Of a stretch of 7,904 nt of DNA, positions 1 to 5,615 are shown piece by piece. The stretch is from Chloroflexota bacterium (GTDB lineage Bacteria; Chloroflexota; Limnocylindria; Limnocylindrales; CSP1-4), in NCBI GenBank assembly GCA_017882025.1, contig JADGQG010000085.1, positions 1 to 7,904 on the forward strand. The letters run 5' to 3'. The notes beneath the pieces are model-generated. The model worked only from the letters and a program-made list of their open reading frames with translations, did no database searches and was not told the origin of the DNA. Both the position numbers and the translations under genes were made by a program. Position 1 is the first letter of the stretch. Each line of letters opens with the position of its first letter.

Positions 1-119
1 GCGATCCGGTCGATGTCCTCGATCATCGCGTACCCGTGCTTGGGTCCGCCGGCAAGGCTCGTGAGGATCAGCAGCCCTGGCTCCGGGGGCTGTCCTCGCT
101 CGCTGAGGTGACGCGGCAT
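1..119 (-). CDS. PadR-family transcriptional regulator, N-terminal fragment
   Basis: The first 39 codons of a gene that runs off the left edge of the window. After a short N-terminal tail, residues 15-39 read GLLILTSLAGGPKHGYAMIE followed by DIDRI. This is the signature start of the PadR winged-helix DNA-binding domain: helix 1, then G-P-x-H-G-Y leading into helix 2. PadR-family proteins are cytoplasmic homodimeric repressors that often control their own promoter and a neighbouring stress, phenolic-acid or efflux gene; the effector cannot be told from this fragment. The start is the ATG at 119, with a GAGGA about eight bases upstream. The AT-rich repeat-bearing region just upstream (about 143-190) fits autoregulation. 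Seen: the motif. Known: the family role. Inferred: autoregulation. The C-terminal dimerisation domain lies outside the window, so PadR subfamily 1 or 2 cannot be assigned. Confidence 0.85.
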   Translation of the reverse strand, partial: MPRHLSERGQPPEPGLLILTSLAGGPKHGYAMIEDIDRI

Positions 120-147
120 CTGGGGGGTCCTCGGTGCGCTGGCCTTG

Positions 148-190
148 TATCGTAGTGCGGTATATATCGTAGCACATAGTACAAGGTCAG
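148..190 (-). promoter_or_regulatory. Putative promoter and operator of the PadR gene, with tandem 17-bp repeats
   Basis: This AT-rich island in a GC-rich background lies 29-71 bases upstream of the PadR start. Read on the minus strand it offers a -35 like CTGACC (190-185), an 18-base spacer and a -10 like TATATA (166-161); a second -10-like TACGAT lies at 153-148. The plus strand shows two abutting 17-mers, 148-164 and 165-181, both beginning TATCGTAG and identical at 11 of 17 positions. The island is bracketed by CCTTGTA (143-149) and TACAAGG (180-186), a perfect 7-bp inverted repeat. Repeats overlapping the promoter elements are what a self-repressing PadR dimer would need. The binding claim is inference. 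Confidence 0.5.
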
Positions 191-293
191 CGCTCGAGTC
201 GCGGGCGCGTACGCGACGACGGACCGACGGTCGCGACGACCGGCGGACGGCCGGGAGCCCTCCTCGCTGCCCGATCCTCGCGTCAGGACGGGT

Positions 294-557
294 TCAGCGC
301 CGGCCGAACCGCTTGAGGAACCCGCCGTCGCGGCTGGAACCCTCGCGATCGGGACGAGCCTCGCGCACGCGCGCGGCGTCGCGGCTTGCCCTCTCGCCAT
401 CCTGCACGCGCTCGCTCGCGATGATCCGGGCGAGGTCGAGGGAAACCATCGAGTGCCCCTCGGTGTCGCTGCTCGCGCTCTCGTTGCTCCCTTCGAGGTC
501 ATCGACGGTCGGATCAGTCGGCTGCGGCAGCCGTTCGGTCGTGTCCCTGTCCATCAC
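294..557 (-). CDS. Small charged protein of unknown function with an EGHSM motif
   Basis: I do not recognise a named family. The 87-residue product (86 if the ATG at 554 is used; GTG and ATG are adjacent codons) starts after a clear AGAGGAG five bases before the GTG, which supports real translation. The N-terminal third is acidic and rich in Pro, Thr and Ser. A central D-T-E-G-H-S-M stretch (residues 31-37) leads into a probable amphipathic helix (about 38-68, L-D-L-A-R-I-I-A-S-E-R). The tail is basic and ends F-L-K-R-F-G-R-R. There is no signal peptide or membrane segment. It is co-directional with the DinB gene upstream and PadR downstream, with 169 and 174 bases on either side, so it is probably its own transcription unit. 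Small proteins with an E-G-H motif before a helix seem familiar to me from Chloroflexota and actinobacteria, but that is a recollection, not a match. Confidence 0.6.
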   Translation of the reverse strand: MMDRDTTERLPQPTDPTVDDLEGSNESASSDTEGHSMVSLDLARIIASERVQDGERASRDAARVREARPDREGSSRDGGFLKRFGRR

Positions 558-608
558 TGGTTCTCCTCTGGGGACGCCCCCCGCGGCCGCCCGTCCCGGA
601 ATGTTGCG

Positions 609-655
609 CCGCAGACGCCCAGGCCGTCGGTCTGCGGGCCGACACGCTTCGTGTC
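609..655. promoter_or_regulatory. Two consecutive perfect inverted repeats upstream of the small EGHSM gene
   Basis: CCGCAGAC (609-616) is perfectly inverted as GTCTGCGG (630-637) around a 13-base loop. Three bases later GACACG (641-646) is inverted as CGTGTC (650-655) around CTT. Both lie between the DinB stop (727) and the EGHSM gene start (557), in the direction of transcription of both. They could end the DinB transcript or fold in the leader of the small gene. Neither is followed by a U-run, so a plain intrinsic terminator is not shown. Confidence 0.35.
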
Positions 656-673
656 ATTGAGCGGACGTGCGGC

Positions 674-687
674 GCCGGGATCCCGGC
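674..687. repeat. 14-bp perfect palindrome after the DinB gene
   Basis: GCCGGGATCCCGGC is a perfect 14-bp palindrome about 40 bases downstream of the DinB stop in the direction of transcription. As RNA it could form only a 5-bp stem with a GATC loop. It could be part of a termination region together with the two dyads at 609-655, or a protein-binding site. Function is not shown. Confidence 0.3.
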
Positions 688-726
688 CTCGGGGCCGCGC
701 CATCGCACCCTGACCGCGGCCCGACG

Positions 727-1299
727 TCAGCCCGGGTGGGCGCGAGCGATCTGCGCGAGGATCTCGACCTCGCCCAGGTGGCGCAGCAGGTGGGTGAGCC
801 CGGGCCGGAGGAGCAGAACGCCGACTGACAGGCCATCGAGGCCCTCCACGTCGGCAAGGGCGGCTGGGCTTGTGTAGGCGGCACGCGCCGACTGGCGTTG
901 GCGGAACGGGGGCACGATCTCCAGGTCGGCGTCGTCGAGCGTCGCGAGCCAGGCGTCCACCTCCTGCCCCACGGCGGACGCGTATGCCAGGAGTCCTGGG
1001 CGCGTGACAGCGGTCGACGCACGACGGGCGTCGTCGGGCGTCAGGCCCGTCCCGAAGCCGTATCGGCCCGGATCGGGAAGGCCCTCACCGAACTGATCAG
1101 CCACCTCCTCGACGGCCCGCAGGCACGTGTTGACCAGCCAGTCCTGGGTTCGGGGGATGTGCCACAGGGTGAGTCCGAGAGGGCTGGTTCCCGGCACGAC
1201 CGGCCGGGCGAGATCGACGCCGTCGACCCCTTCGATCAGGTCGGTGAGACCGGCCGTGATCGCGGCCCTGCGGTTGCGCAGCATCTCGATCGCGTTCAT
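727..1299 (-). CDS. DinB-like (DinB/YfiT superfamily) metal-binding protein
   Basis: The 190-residue product has the size and layout of the DinB-like four-helix bundle. The family's metal-binding His triad is complete: His47 in L-T-L-W-H-I after the first helix, and His170 and His174 in T-H-L-L-R-H-L-G-E-V-E near the C-terminus. DinB-fold proteins include thiol-dependent S-transferases (bacillithiol, mycothiol), maleylpyruvate isomerases and many uncharacterised stress proteins, so a metal-dependent hydrophilic-thiol transferase or isomerase is possible but the substrate is unknown. It is cytoplasmic, with no signal or membrane segment. I chose the ATG at 1299 because GGGGGGTGA lies just upstream at Shine-Dalgarno distance and conserved helix 1 (N-A-I-E-M-L-R-N-R-R) begins there; an in-frame extension to 1344 adds 15 unconvincing residues. 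It is divergent from the propeller gene at 1515. Family confidence is high, function low. Confidence 0.8.
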   Translation of the reverse strand: MNAIEMLRNRRAAITAGLTDLIEGVDGVDLARPVVPGTSPLGLTLWHIPRTQDWLVNTCLRAVEEVADQFGEGLPDPGRYGFGTGLTPDDARRASTAVTRPGLLAYASAVGQEVDAWLATLDDADLEIVPPFRQRQSARAAYTSPAALADVEGLDGLSVGVLLLRPGLTHLLRHLGEVEILAQIARAHPG

Positions 1300-1326
1300 C
1301 GTCACCCCCCGGTCCGCGCCACGGCG

Positions 1327-1371
1327 ACACGTGTTGCGCGGCACGATGCCACCTCGATCGAGTCACGGCAA
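1327..1371 (-). promoter_or_regulatory. Possible sigma-70-like promoter of the DinB gene, with an ACACGTGT palindrome near the start point
   Basis: On the minus strand TTGCCG (1371-1366) and CATCGT (1348-1343) are separated by exactly 17 bases. They match the sigma-70 consensus at 4 and 3 of 6 positions. Transcription would begin near 1336, leaving a leader of about 37 bases. The perfect 8-bp palindrome ACACGTGT (1327-1334) falls at about +2 to +9, a usual place for a repressor site. Both elements are weak alone, and the assignment rests on spacing and position. Confidence 0.35.
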
Positions 1372-1464
1372 GCGGTGCCGCGCGCGTCTATTCGCTCGGA
1401 TGGCCCGCACTCGCTCCGTCACTCGGCCCGATTCCGTCGCGCCCGCGGATCCGCACCCATCCGG

Positions 1465-1470
1465 TAGGCT
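1465..1470 (+). promoter_or_regulatory. Leaderless-type -10 element (TAGGCT)
   Basis: TAGGCT lies six bases upstream of the ATG at 1477 with no Shine-Dalgarno in between. TAnnnT spaced 6-7 bases from an ATG is the usual arrangement for leaderless transcripts in GC-rich bacteria, where transcription starts at or beside the A of ATG. There is no convincing -35. The hydrolase gene in this window shows the same TAnnnT-N6-ATG arrangement. It would make the 13-codon leader ORF the first thing translated on the propeller mRNA. Confidence 0.5.
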
Positions 1471-1476
1471 GCGACC

Positions 1477-1518
1477 ATGACCGCCATCGACCATGCCGGG
1501 GATCAGTCCTTCGCGTGA
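1477..1518 (+). CDS. 13-codon leader ORF overlapping the propeller gene start
   Basis: ATG at 1477 opens a short frame, MTAIDHAGDQSFA, whose TGA (1516-1518) overlaps the GTG start (1515-1517) of the downstream gene as GTGA. That is the classic four-base overlap of translationally coupled genes. The peptide has no recognisable domain and is probably not functional itself. With a leaderless-type -10 upstream and only a weak GGGGA well upstream of the GTG, translating this ORF would be a natural way to bring ribosomes to the main start. The overlap is seen; coupling is inferred. It could be chance, as short ORFs are common. Confidence 0.4.
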   Translation: MTAIDHAGDQSFA

Positions 1519-2891
1519 GTGAAGGTCGGTCGTTCCAGGGCTCACCGCGGACGTCGGGTCGGCGCGAGCGACGCGTCACCGCGATCGTCGGCGTCCTGCT
1601 CATCGGGTTCATCGGCATCGCGATCGCGAAGCCGTGGGGCAGCCCGGCCGAGCCGGCGCCATCCGCGCGAATCCCGGTCGCTGACGTCACGCCACCCGCG
1701 GCCTCGCTCCAGGCTTCGACTCCCAGCGTGCCGGGGCTCGCGCCGTCGGCGCCGGTCGGTCCCCTCCCCGTCGCGTTCACGTCCCCCCGCTCGCCCGCAT
1801 CCGCATCGGCGTCGGCGACATGGACCGGACTCGACTGGCGGCGGCTCGCGCCCGACGACCCGCTGAGCCTCGTGACCTCGATCGTGCCCTGGCGTCGGGG
1901 ATTCATCGCCGTGGGCCGGATCGCGGCACCACCCTCGACGCCGGTCTGGACATCGGCCGATGGGACGCGCTGGGACGCGCTCCCCTTCAACACCGCGTCG
2001 ACGTTCTGGCCGGGCCACGCCGTCCTCGGGATCGCCGAGCTGGCGACGGGCCTCGTTGCCCTCACGGAGACGGTGGAGTACTGCAGTGAGCCGTGCCCGC
2101 TGACCTACGAGCTGCCGATCGTCTCGTGGACCTCGCAGGATGGCCGAACGTGGACGCCTCGCCTGCTCCCCCCGGAGTGGCTCGCCGAGCCGTCGGGCCA
2201 GCCGCCGCTCTTCGCGGTCGGCCCGGCTGGGCTTGTCGTGGCATCCCGCGGACCCGCGGCCCGTCTCGCCAGCTCGCCGGACGGGTCGCACTGGCACCTC
2301 CTGCCCGCCGAGGGGTTCCCGGCGCAGTTCGCGCTCACCGACCTCCACGGCACGGAGGCCGGCTACGTGGCGGTCGGCCGGTGGATCACGACCGACGGCC
2401 GCAGCCAGGTGGCGTCGCTCTGGTCGGGCGACGGTCGGCGGTGGCCGCAGGTGCCGACCATCCTCTCGACAACACCGGGGGTCGGGCCGGACGTCGGGCC
2501 CGCCGTTGCCTCGCTGGTCGTCGGGCGGGACGGCATGGTTGCCATCGGGCGTGGCGTCACGGCGCCCGACATCACCCGTTGGTGGTCGTCGACGGACGGC
2601 CGGCGCTGGGCGGCGATGCCGACGTTCACCCCGCTCGGGCCGACAACCTGCAACGAGGGCTGCGGAATTCTCCCCTACGGGACGCTCATCGGCGACGGCC
2701 ACCGGATGGTGGCAGTACGCGGTGGCACCGACGCCGGCGTCTGGACCTCCATGGACAGCCTGGCGTGGACTCGGCTCCCGCCAGCGGGAGACCCTCCGGC
2801 CGAGCAGGCGACGCGGCCGGTCCTTCTTCCGGGCGGCGTGCTCGTCACGGACGGGACGACCGCGTGGTTCGGCGCGGCGCAGGCACCGTAG
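1515..2891 (+). CDS. Membrane-anchored extracytoplasmic beta-propeller-like protein, paralogue 1
   Basis: The 458-residue product has a basic N-terminus (R16-R20), one membrane segment (about 21-38, ending K-P-W-G) and a low-complexity Pro/Ala/Ser linker (about 43-105). The rest is a repeat domain: S-x-DG-x-x-W recurs at 147-153, 207-213, 254-260, 304-310 and 359-365, with a degenerate sixth copy at 412-418. Each follows a hydrophobic G-(F/Y/L/M)-(I/V)-A-(V/I)-G-type strand. This is the sialidase/BNR-like propeller pattern. The C-terminal half-blade (436-455) and W-R-R-L-A-P-D-D at 108-115 may together close a seventh blade. C190/C194 and C379/C383 could form disulfides, fitting an outward-facing domain. 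No catalytic residues are recognised; a sensor or binding role is a guess. The GTG at 1515 is the only sensible start before the membrane segment and lacks a strong Shine-Dalgarno. It converges on the hydrolase gene with a 19-base gap. Confidence 0.8.
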   Translation: MSEGRSFQGSPRTSGRRERRVTAIVGVLLIGFIGIAIAKPWGSPAEPAPSARIPVADVTPPAASLQASTPSVPGLAPSAPVGPLPVAFTSPRSPASASASATWTGLDWRRLAPDDPLSLVTSIVPWRRGFIAVGRIAAPPSTPVWTSADGTRWDALPFNTASTFWPGHAVLGIAELATGLVALTETVEYCSEPCPLTYELPIVSWTSQDGRTWTPRLLPPEWLAEPSGQPPLFAVGPAGLVVASRGPAARLASSPDGSHWHLLPAEGFPAQFALTDLHGTEAGYVAVGRWITTDGRSQVASLWSGDGRRWPQVPTILSTTPGVGPDVGPAVASLVVGRDGMVAIGRGVTAPDITRWWSSTDGRRWAAMPTFTPLGPTTCNEGCGILPYGTLIGDGHRMVAVRGGTDAGVWTSMDSLAWTRLPPAGDPPAEQATRPVLLPGGVLVTDGTTAWFGAAQAP

Positions 2892-2910
2892 CGCGACGAG
2901 GTACCGCGGC

Positions 2911-3744
2911 TCAGAGCCGGGCGCGCAGCCAGTCCATCGCGACCGGGATCGCATCGAGGACCGAGATGTGGCCGTCACGGGGGCGCAGCCAGAGCTCCGC
3001 CGACGGGCAGGTCCGCAGCAGCCACTCGGCATGAGAGGGAGGCACGACACGATCCTGCCCGCCCTGGACGAGCAGGACAGGCGCGTCGATCCGCCCGACG
3101 TCGAAGCCCCACGGCGTGACGAATGCCACGTCATCGTCGATCAACCCGTCCGGCCCGGCCGCGCCGGCTCGCTCCGCGTCGGCCCCGAGCGACGACCAGG
3201 CTCCCTTCAGGGCTGCCCAGTCGGCGGCCGTGAAGACGGTCGGGTCGAACACCTCGGACGCCGCGTACCGCTCGCGCGCCGCGCGACCCTCGACGGCGGC
3301 TCGCAGGCCACCATCGGATGCCATGCCCGCATACCAGTCGAAGGCGTCGGTGAATGGCGCGAGACCGGCCAGGCACACCGCGCCGGCCACACGATCGGGC
3401 AGGAGGGCAGCGCACGCGAGGGCATGGGGGCCGCCGCCTGACGCCCCCATCACGGCGAACCGCGCGACGCCGAGGGCGTCGACGACCTGCTGGACGTCGC
3501 CCGCCGCCGACGCGACGTCCCTGCCCGGATGTGGGCTCGAACCGCCGTAGCTCGGCCGACCGTAGGCCAGCAGCCGGACGCCGCGTGCAGCGGCGGCCGA
3601 TACGAGCGGCTCCAGGAGCTCGCCGGTCTGGGGCGATCCCTGGTGCCAGAGCAGCGTCAGCGCGTCCGGCGCCGCCCCGCCGCCGGTGTCGTGGACCCTG
3701 AGCATCCGGCCGTCGGCGAGTCGCAGATCCCGCGTGACCACCAT
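2911..3744 (-). CDS. Alpha/beta-fold hydrolase
   Basis: The 277-residue product has the standard length and motifs of a soluble single-domain alpha/beta hydrolase. H-Q-G-S-P (34-38) matches the oxyanion-hole HG-type loop. The nucleophile elbow is G-A-S-G-G with Ser102. The acid is probably Asp231 in Q-G-G-Q-D-R-V-V-P, and the catalytic base is His259 in R-D-G-H-I-S. The triad is therefore complete and in the right order, with a helical cap at about 130-205. No signal peptide is seen, so it is probably cytoplasmic. The substrate is unknown: esterase, C-C hydrolase and proline-iminopeptidase relatives all share these motifs. I chose ATG 3744 because a TACACT -10-like box sits six bases upstream, as at other leaderless starts; longer in-frame starts up to 3987 would overlap the MFS gene and add low-complexity sequence. 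Confidence 0.88.
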   Translation of the reverse strand: MVVTRDLRLADGRMLRVHDTGGGAAPDALTLLWHQGSPQTGELLEPLVSAAAARGVRLLAYGRPSYGGSSPHPGRDVASAAGDVQQVVDALGVARFAVMGASGGGPHALACAALLPDRVAGAVCLAGLAPFTDAFDWYAGMASDGGLRAAVEGRAARERYAASEVFDPTVFTAADWAALKGAWSSLGADAERAGAAGPDGLIDDDVAFVTPWGFDVGRIDAPVLLVQGGQDRVVPPSHAEWLLRTCPSAELWLRPRDGHISVLDAIPVAMDWLRARL

Positions 3745-3750
3745 CGTCGG

Positions 3751-3756
3751 AGTGTA
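3751..3756 (-). promoter_or_regulatory. Leaderless-type -10 element (TACACT) of the hydrolase gene
   Basis: On the minus strand TACACT is followed by six bases and then the ATG at 3744, with no Shine-Dalgarno between. The geometry is identical to the TAGGCT element at 1465-1470. It suggests the hydrolase is transcribed from its own promoter, giving a leaderless mRNA, and does not depend on readthrough from the MFS gene. No -35 box is evident. Confidence 0.5.
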
Positions 3757-3790
3757 CGTGCCGGACTCGGACCCGGTTGCCGAGGTCGGC

Positions 3791-3806
3791 CGCCGGGCCG
3801 CCGGCG
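3791..3806 (-). terminator. GC hairpin after the MFS gene, possible terminator
   Basis: CGCCGG (3791-3796) is inverted as CCGGCG (3801-3806) around a four-base loop, about 40 bases past the MFS stop and before the hydrolase promoter. No T-run follows, so it is at best a weak or factor-assisted terminator. In DNA this rich in GC such stems occur by chance. Confidence 0.2.
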
Positions 3807-3847
3807 TGGCCGGTCCTGCGCTCGAGCTCGAGATCCGCGGAGGCGCG

Positions 3848-4972
3848 TCAGGCTGGTGTCGCCACCGGCGCCAGCTCCGACGGCAGGCCGGCCGGGGGCG
3901 GGATTCGCAGGAGGACCAGGAGGCCGAGGCCCAGCATCGCAAAGACGAGCAGCCACCCGACGACCACGCCCGCCGCTTGCGCGACAAGACCCAGCACGAG
4001 CGGGGCCGTGAAGATCGCCCCTCCGGATGCCGCGGTCAGCCGCGCGCTCGCGCGAATCGGGGCATCGGGAGCGTGGGCGAGCGCGAGACTCGCCCCCAAC
4101 GGATAGATCCCCGAGATCCCGAGACCGCCGACGAAGAGACCGATCCCGGAGGTCAGCGGGACCGTCCCGAGCCAGAGGATGACGGCGCCGACGGCCGCCA
4201 GCGAGGCACAGCCCCGAAGCAGTGCCAGCGATCGCGGGCCCGATCCGAATCCGCTGCTCAGCGCCAGCCGGCCGAGGATCATCCCAGCCACGTACAGCGA
4301 CGCCAGGCCCGTCGCCTCGGCGTTCGTCAGCCCGGTTCGCGCGACGACCACCTGCGAGCCCCAGACGACGAACGAGAACTCGGCGCCGATCTCGAGCACC
4401 AGGAAGGTCCAGGTCAGCCAATACGGACGCGGAAGGGCGACCGGCCGGTCGCCGGTGGCGGCGGGTCGATCCCTGGCCGGCGAGGCCGGAAGCGTGACGA
4501 CAAGAAGGAGCAGCGCGGGGATCGGTACGAGCAGCCCGAACGCCCAGCCGACGCTCGTGGCCGCGGCCGAGAGGACCAGGGGCCCGGCCACGGCGCCGAC
4601 GACGGACCACATGTTGGCGCGCATCAGCAGCGTCCCTCCCCGGCTGCCGGGTCCGCCGAGGGCACTGTTCACGTGAACGAGCATCCCGCCGGCCGAGATT
4701 CCGAACGCGAGGGCCCCGATCAGGATCGGGACGATGCTCACCGGGATCGCGAGCAGGACTGCGGAGGCCGCCATCAGGCTCGCCCAGACCCTGGCGGCCA
4801 GCCGGGGCCCGAGTCGGGCCGTGATCCGGCCGGCAAGGAGTCCGGCCGACACCATCCCGATCGCCATCATCGAGTTCGGGAGGGCGGCGACCCATGCAGG
4901 CACGCTCAGGTCCGCCCGGACGTACGGCGTGATGAACCCGACCGCGTAGATCAGGTAGCCCTCAGCGGCCAT
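3848..4972 (-). CDS. Major facilitator superfamily (MFS) transporter
   Basis: This is a polytopic membrane protein of the MFS type, 374 residues from the ATG at 4972. Hydrophobic segments fall at roughly 1-17, 28-48, 62-80, 82-104, 117-137, 141-161, 186-210, 221-240, 247-266, 272-293, 312-334 and 337-356, giving two six-helix halves. The charged stretch 163-183 is the central cytoplasmic loop, and G-R-I-T-A-R-L-G-P-R-L (48-58) is motif A between helices 2 and 3. Substrate is unknown; the layout resembles small-molecule exporters of the nitrate/cyanate-like or sugar-efflux type. Starting at 4972 cuts into helix 1. The frame continues upstream as N-A-R-V-L-T-W-T-A-Y-L-L, headed by ACG at 5011 with AGGAG seven bases before it, so the true start is probably this ACG (387 residues). 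It lies just downstream of the DUF1801 gene, probably in one operon. Confidence 0.85.
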   Translation of the reverse strand: MAAEGYLIYAVGFITPYVRADLSVPAWVAALPNSMMAIGMVSAGLLAGRITARLGPRLAARVWASLMAASAVLLAIPVSIVPILIGALAFGISAGGMLVHVNSALGGPGSRGGTLLMRANMWSVVGAVAGPLVLSAAATSVGWAFGLLVPIPALLLLVVTLPASPARDRPAATGDRPVALPRPYWLTWTFLVLEIGAEFSFVVWGSQVVVARTGLTNAEATGLASLYVAGMILGRLALSSGFGSGPRSLALLRGCASLAAVGAVILWLGTVPLTSGIGLFVGGLGISGIYPLGASLALAHAPDAPIRASARLTAASGGAIFTAPLVLGLVAQAAGVVVGWLLVFAMLGLGLLVLLRIPPPAGLPSELAPVATPA

Positions 4973-5008
4973 GAGGAGGTAGGCGGTCCAGGTCAGGACG
5001 CGGGCGTT

Positions 5009-5023
5009 CGTTCGGCGTCTCCT
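5009..5023 (-). promoter_or_regulatory. Shine-Dalgarno followed by ACG, probable true start of the MFS gene
   Basis: On the minus strand AGGAGACGCCGAACG places a strong AGGAG (5023-5019) seven bases before ACG (5011-5009), in frame with the MFS protein. No ATG, GTG or TTG exists between the upstream in-frame stop (5041-5039) and the ATG at 4972, which itself has no Shine-Dalgarno and would cut off half of membrane helix 1. Either ACG is used as a rare start codon or an ancestral ATG has changed by one base. Confidence 0.5.
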
Positions 5024-5038
5024 CGGGCCACGGGCTCG

Positions 5039-5452
5039 TCAGTCTATCGAGTCCCTGCTTCCGGATGATCTGAGCGTGCGCCAGCCGCCGGCCCGGTTGT
5101 TGGCGATGATCTGCCGGAGCATCGCGGTCAGCGCGCGCTCGTTGATCTCCTCGCCCCTCCGGAAGGCGACGGTCCGGGCGGTCGTGTTGGCATGTCCCGC
5201 GGTGATGATGCCTTCCGGGTCGGGAACGATCGCGCCGTCGTACAGGAAGACGTTGACGTGGTCCTTCGCCGCCAGCAGCGCGCAGATGTTCCCGTCGAGG
5301 ACGAAGTACGGCTGGACGCTTCGTTTGATCGTCTCGACAACATCGGGATCGGCCGCGTGCACGAGATCCCGGACCCGCCGACAGATCTCCTGCTGCCAGG
5401 CTGGGAGTCCATCGATGTAGGCGTCGACCTGGGGGTGCTTGACATACGGCAT
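5039..5452 (-). CDS. DUF1801 / YdhG-like domain protein
   Basis: The 137-residue product fits the DUF1801 (YdhG, CyaY-like fold) family. It has an N-terminal helix with V-D-A-Y-I-D-G-L-P, the V-V-E-T-I-K-R-S-V-Q-P-Y-F segment (38-50), a sheet region with A-A-K-D-H-V-N-V-F-L-Y-D-G (61-73), and a C-terminal R-T-V-A-F-R-R-G-E-E-I-N-E-R-A-L helix region (93-108). The biochemical role of the family is unsettled; it is a small soluble cytoplasmic protein. I chose ATG 5452 because AGGGAGA lies six bases upstream and the conserved domain starts at once; the in-frame extension to 5674 is low-complexity. The stop lies 27 bases before the ACG proposed as the MFS start, so the two genes probably share a transcript. 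Confidence 0.8.
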   Translation of the reverse strand: MPYVKHPQVDAYIDGLPAWQQEICRRVRDLVHAADPDVVETIKRSVQPYFVLDGNICALLAAKDHVNVFLYDGAIVPDPEGIITAGHANTTARTVAFRRGEEINERALTAMLRQIIANNRAGGWRTLRSSGSRDSID

Positions 5453-5486
5453 GGCCGTTCTCCCTGCGCGGAAACCGGCGCCAATT

Positions 5487-5514
5487 CTCGTCGGACTAAG
5501 CGGATCGCGACGAG
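5487..5514. repeat. Perfect 7-bp inverted repeat between divergent genes
   Basis: CTCGTCG (5487-5493) and CGACGAG (5508-5514) form a perfect inverted repeat with 14 bases between, 35 bases upstream of the DUF1801 start. The centre-to-centre spacing of 21 bases would put both half-sites on one DNA face. It could be an operator for the DUF1801-MFS unit, but this is position-based inference. Confidence 0.25.
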
Positions 5515-5615
5515 GGAGCGTGCGCAGCACAGGCCGATCCAGTGGCAGCACGCCCCGGCTCTCTTGGCTTCGCCCTCTGGCGGGGCGGTGCGGTCGCGAG
5601 CCGGCCGACGCATCC

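Noticed and set aside
198..242. Two short hairpins (GTCGCG/CGCGAC at 198-217 and CGGTCG/CGACCG at 228-242) after the EGHSM gene, possible terminator
   Set aside because: Built of CG-rich words that recur by chance here; no U-run follows and the nearer one is over 50 bases past the stop.
2907..2919. CGGCT-CAG-AGCCG hairpin at the junction of paralogue 1 and the hydrolase, possible terminator
   Set aside because: Only five base pairs, overlaps the hydrolase stop, and no U-run on either strand.
1542..3134. Long minus-strand open frame (530 codons) opposite propeller paralogue 1
   Set aside because: Arg- and Pro-rich shadow of the plus-strand gene. The plus frame has repeat motifs, a membrane anchor and a paralogue; this frame has none.
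3821..3832. CTCGAGCTCGAG, 12-bp perfect palindrome in the MFS-hydrolase gap
   Set aside because: It is a doubled CTCGAG in GC-rich DNA, far from the hydrolase -10 and without partner elements; likely chance.
3745..3987. N-terminal extension of the hydrolase to 3987
   Set aside because: It would overlap the MFS C-terminus, adds Arg/Ser-rich low-complexity sequence, and the TACACT-N6-ATG signal marks 3744.
3686..5068. Plus-strand open frame of 460 codons opposite the MFS gene
   Set aside because: Extremely Arg, Gly, Asp and Pro-rich with no domain; the antisense frame encodes clear membrane helices.
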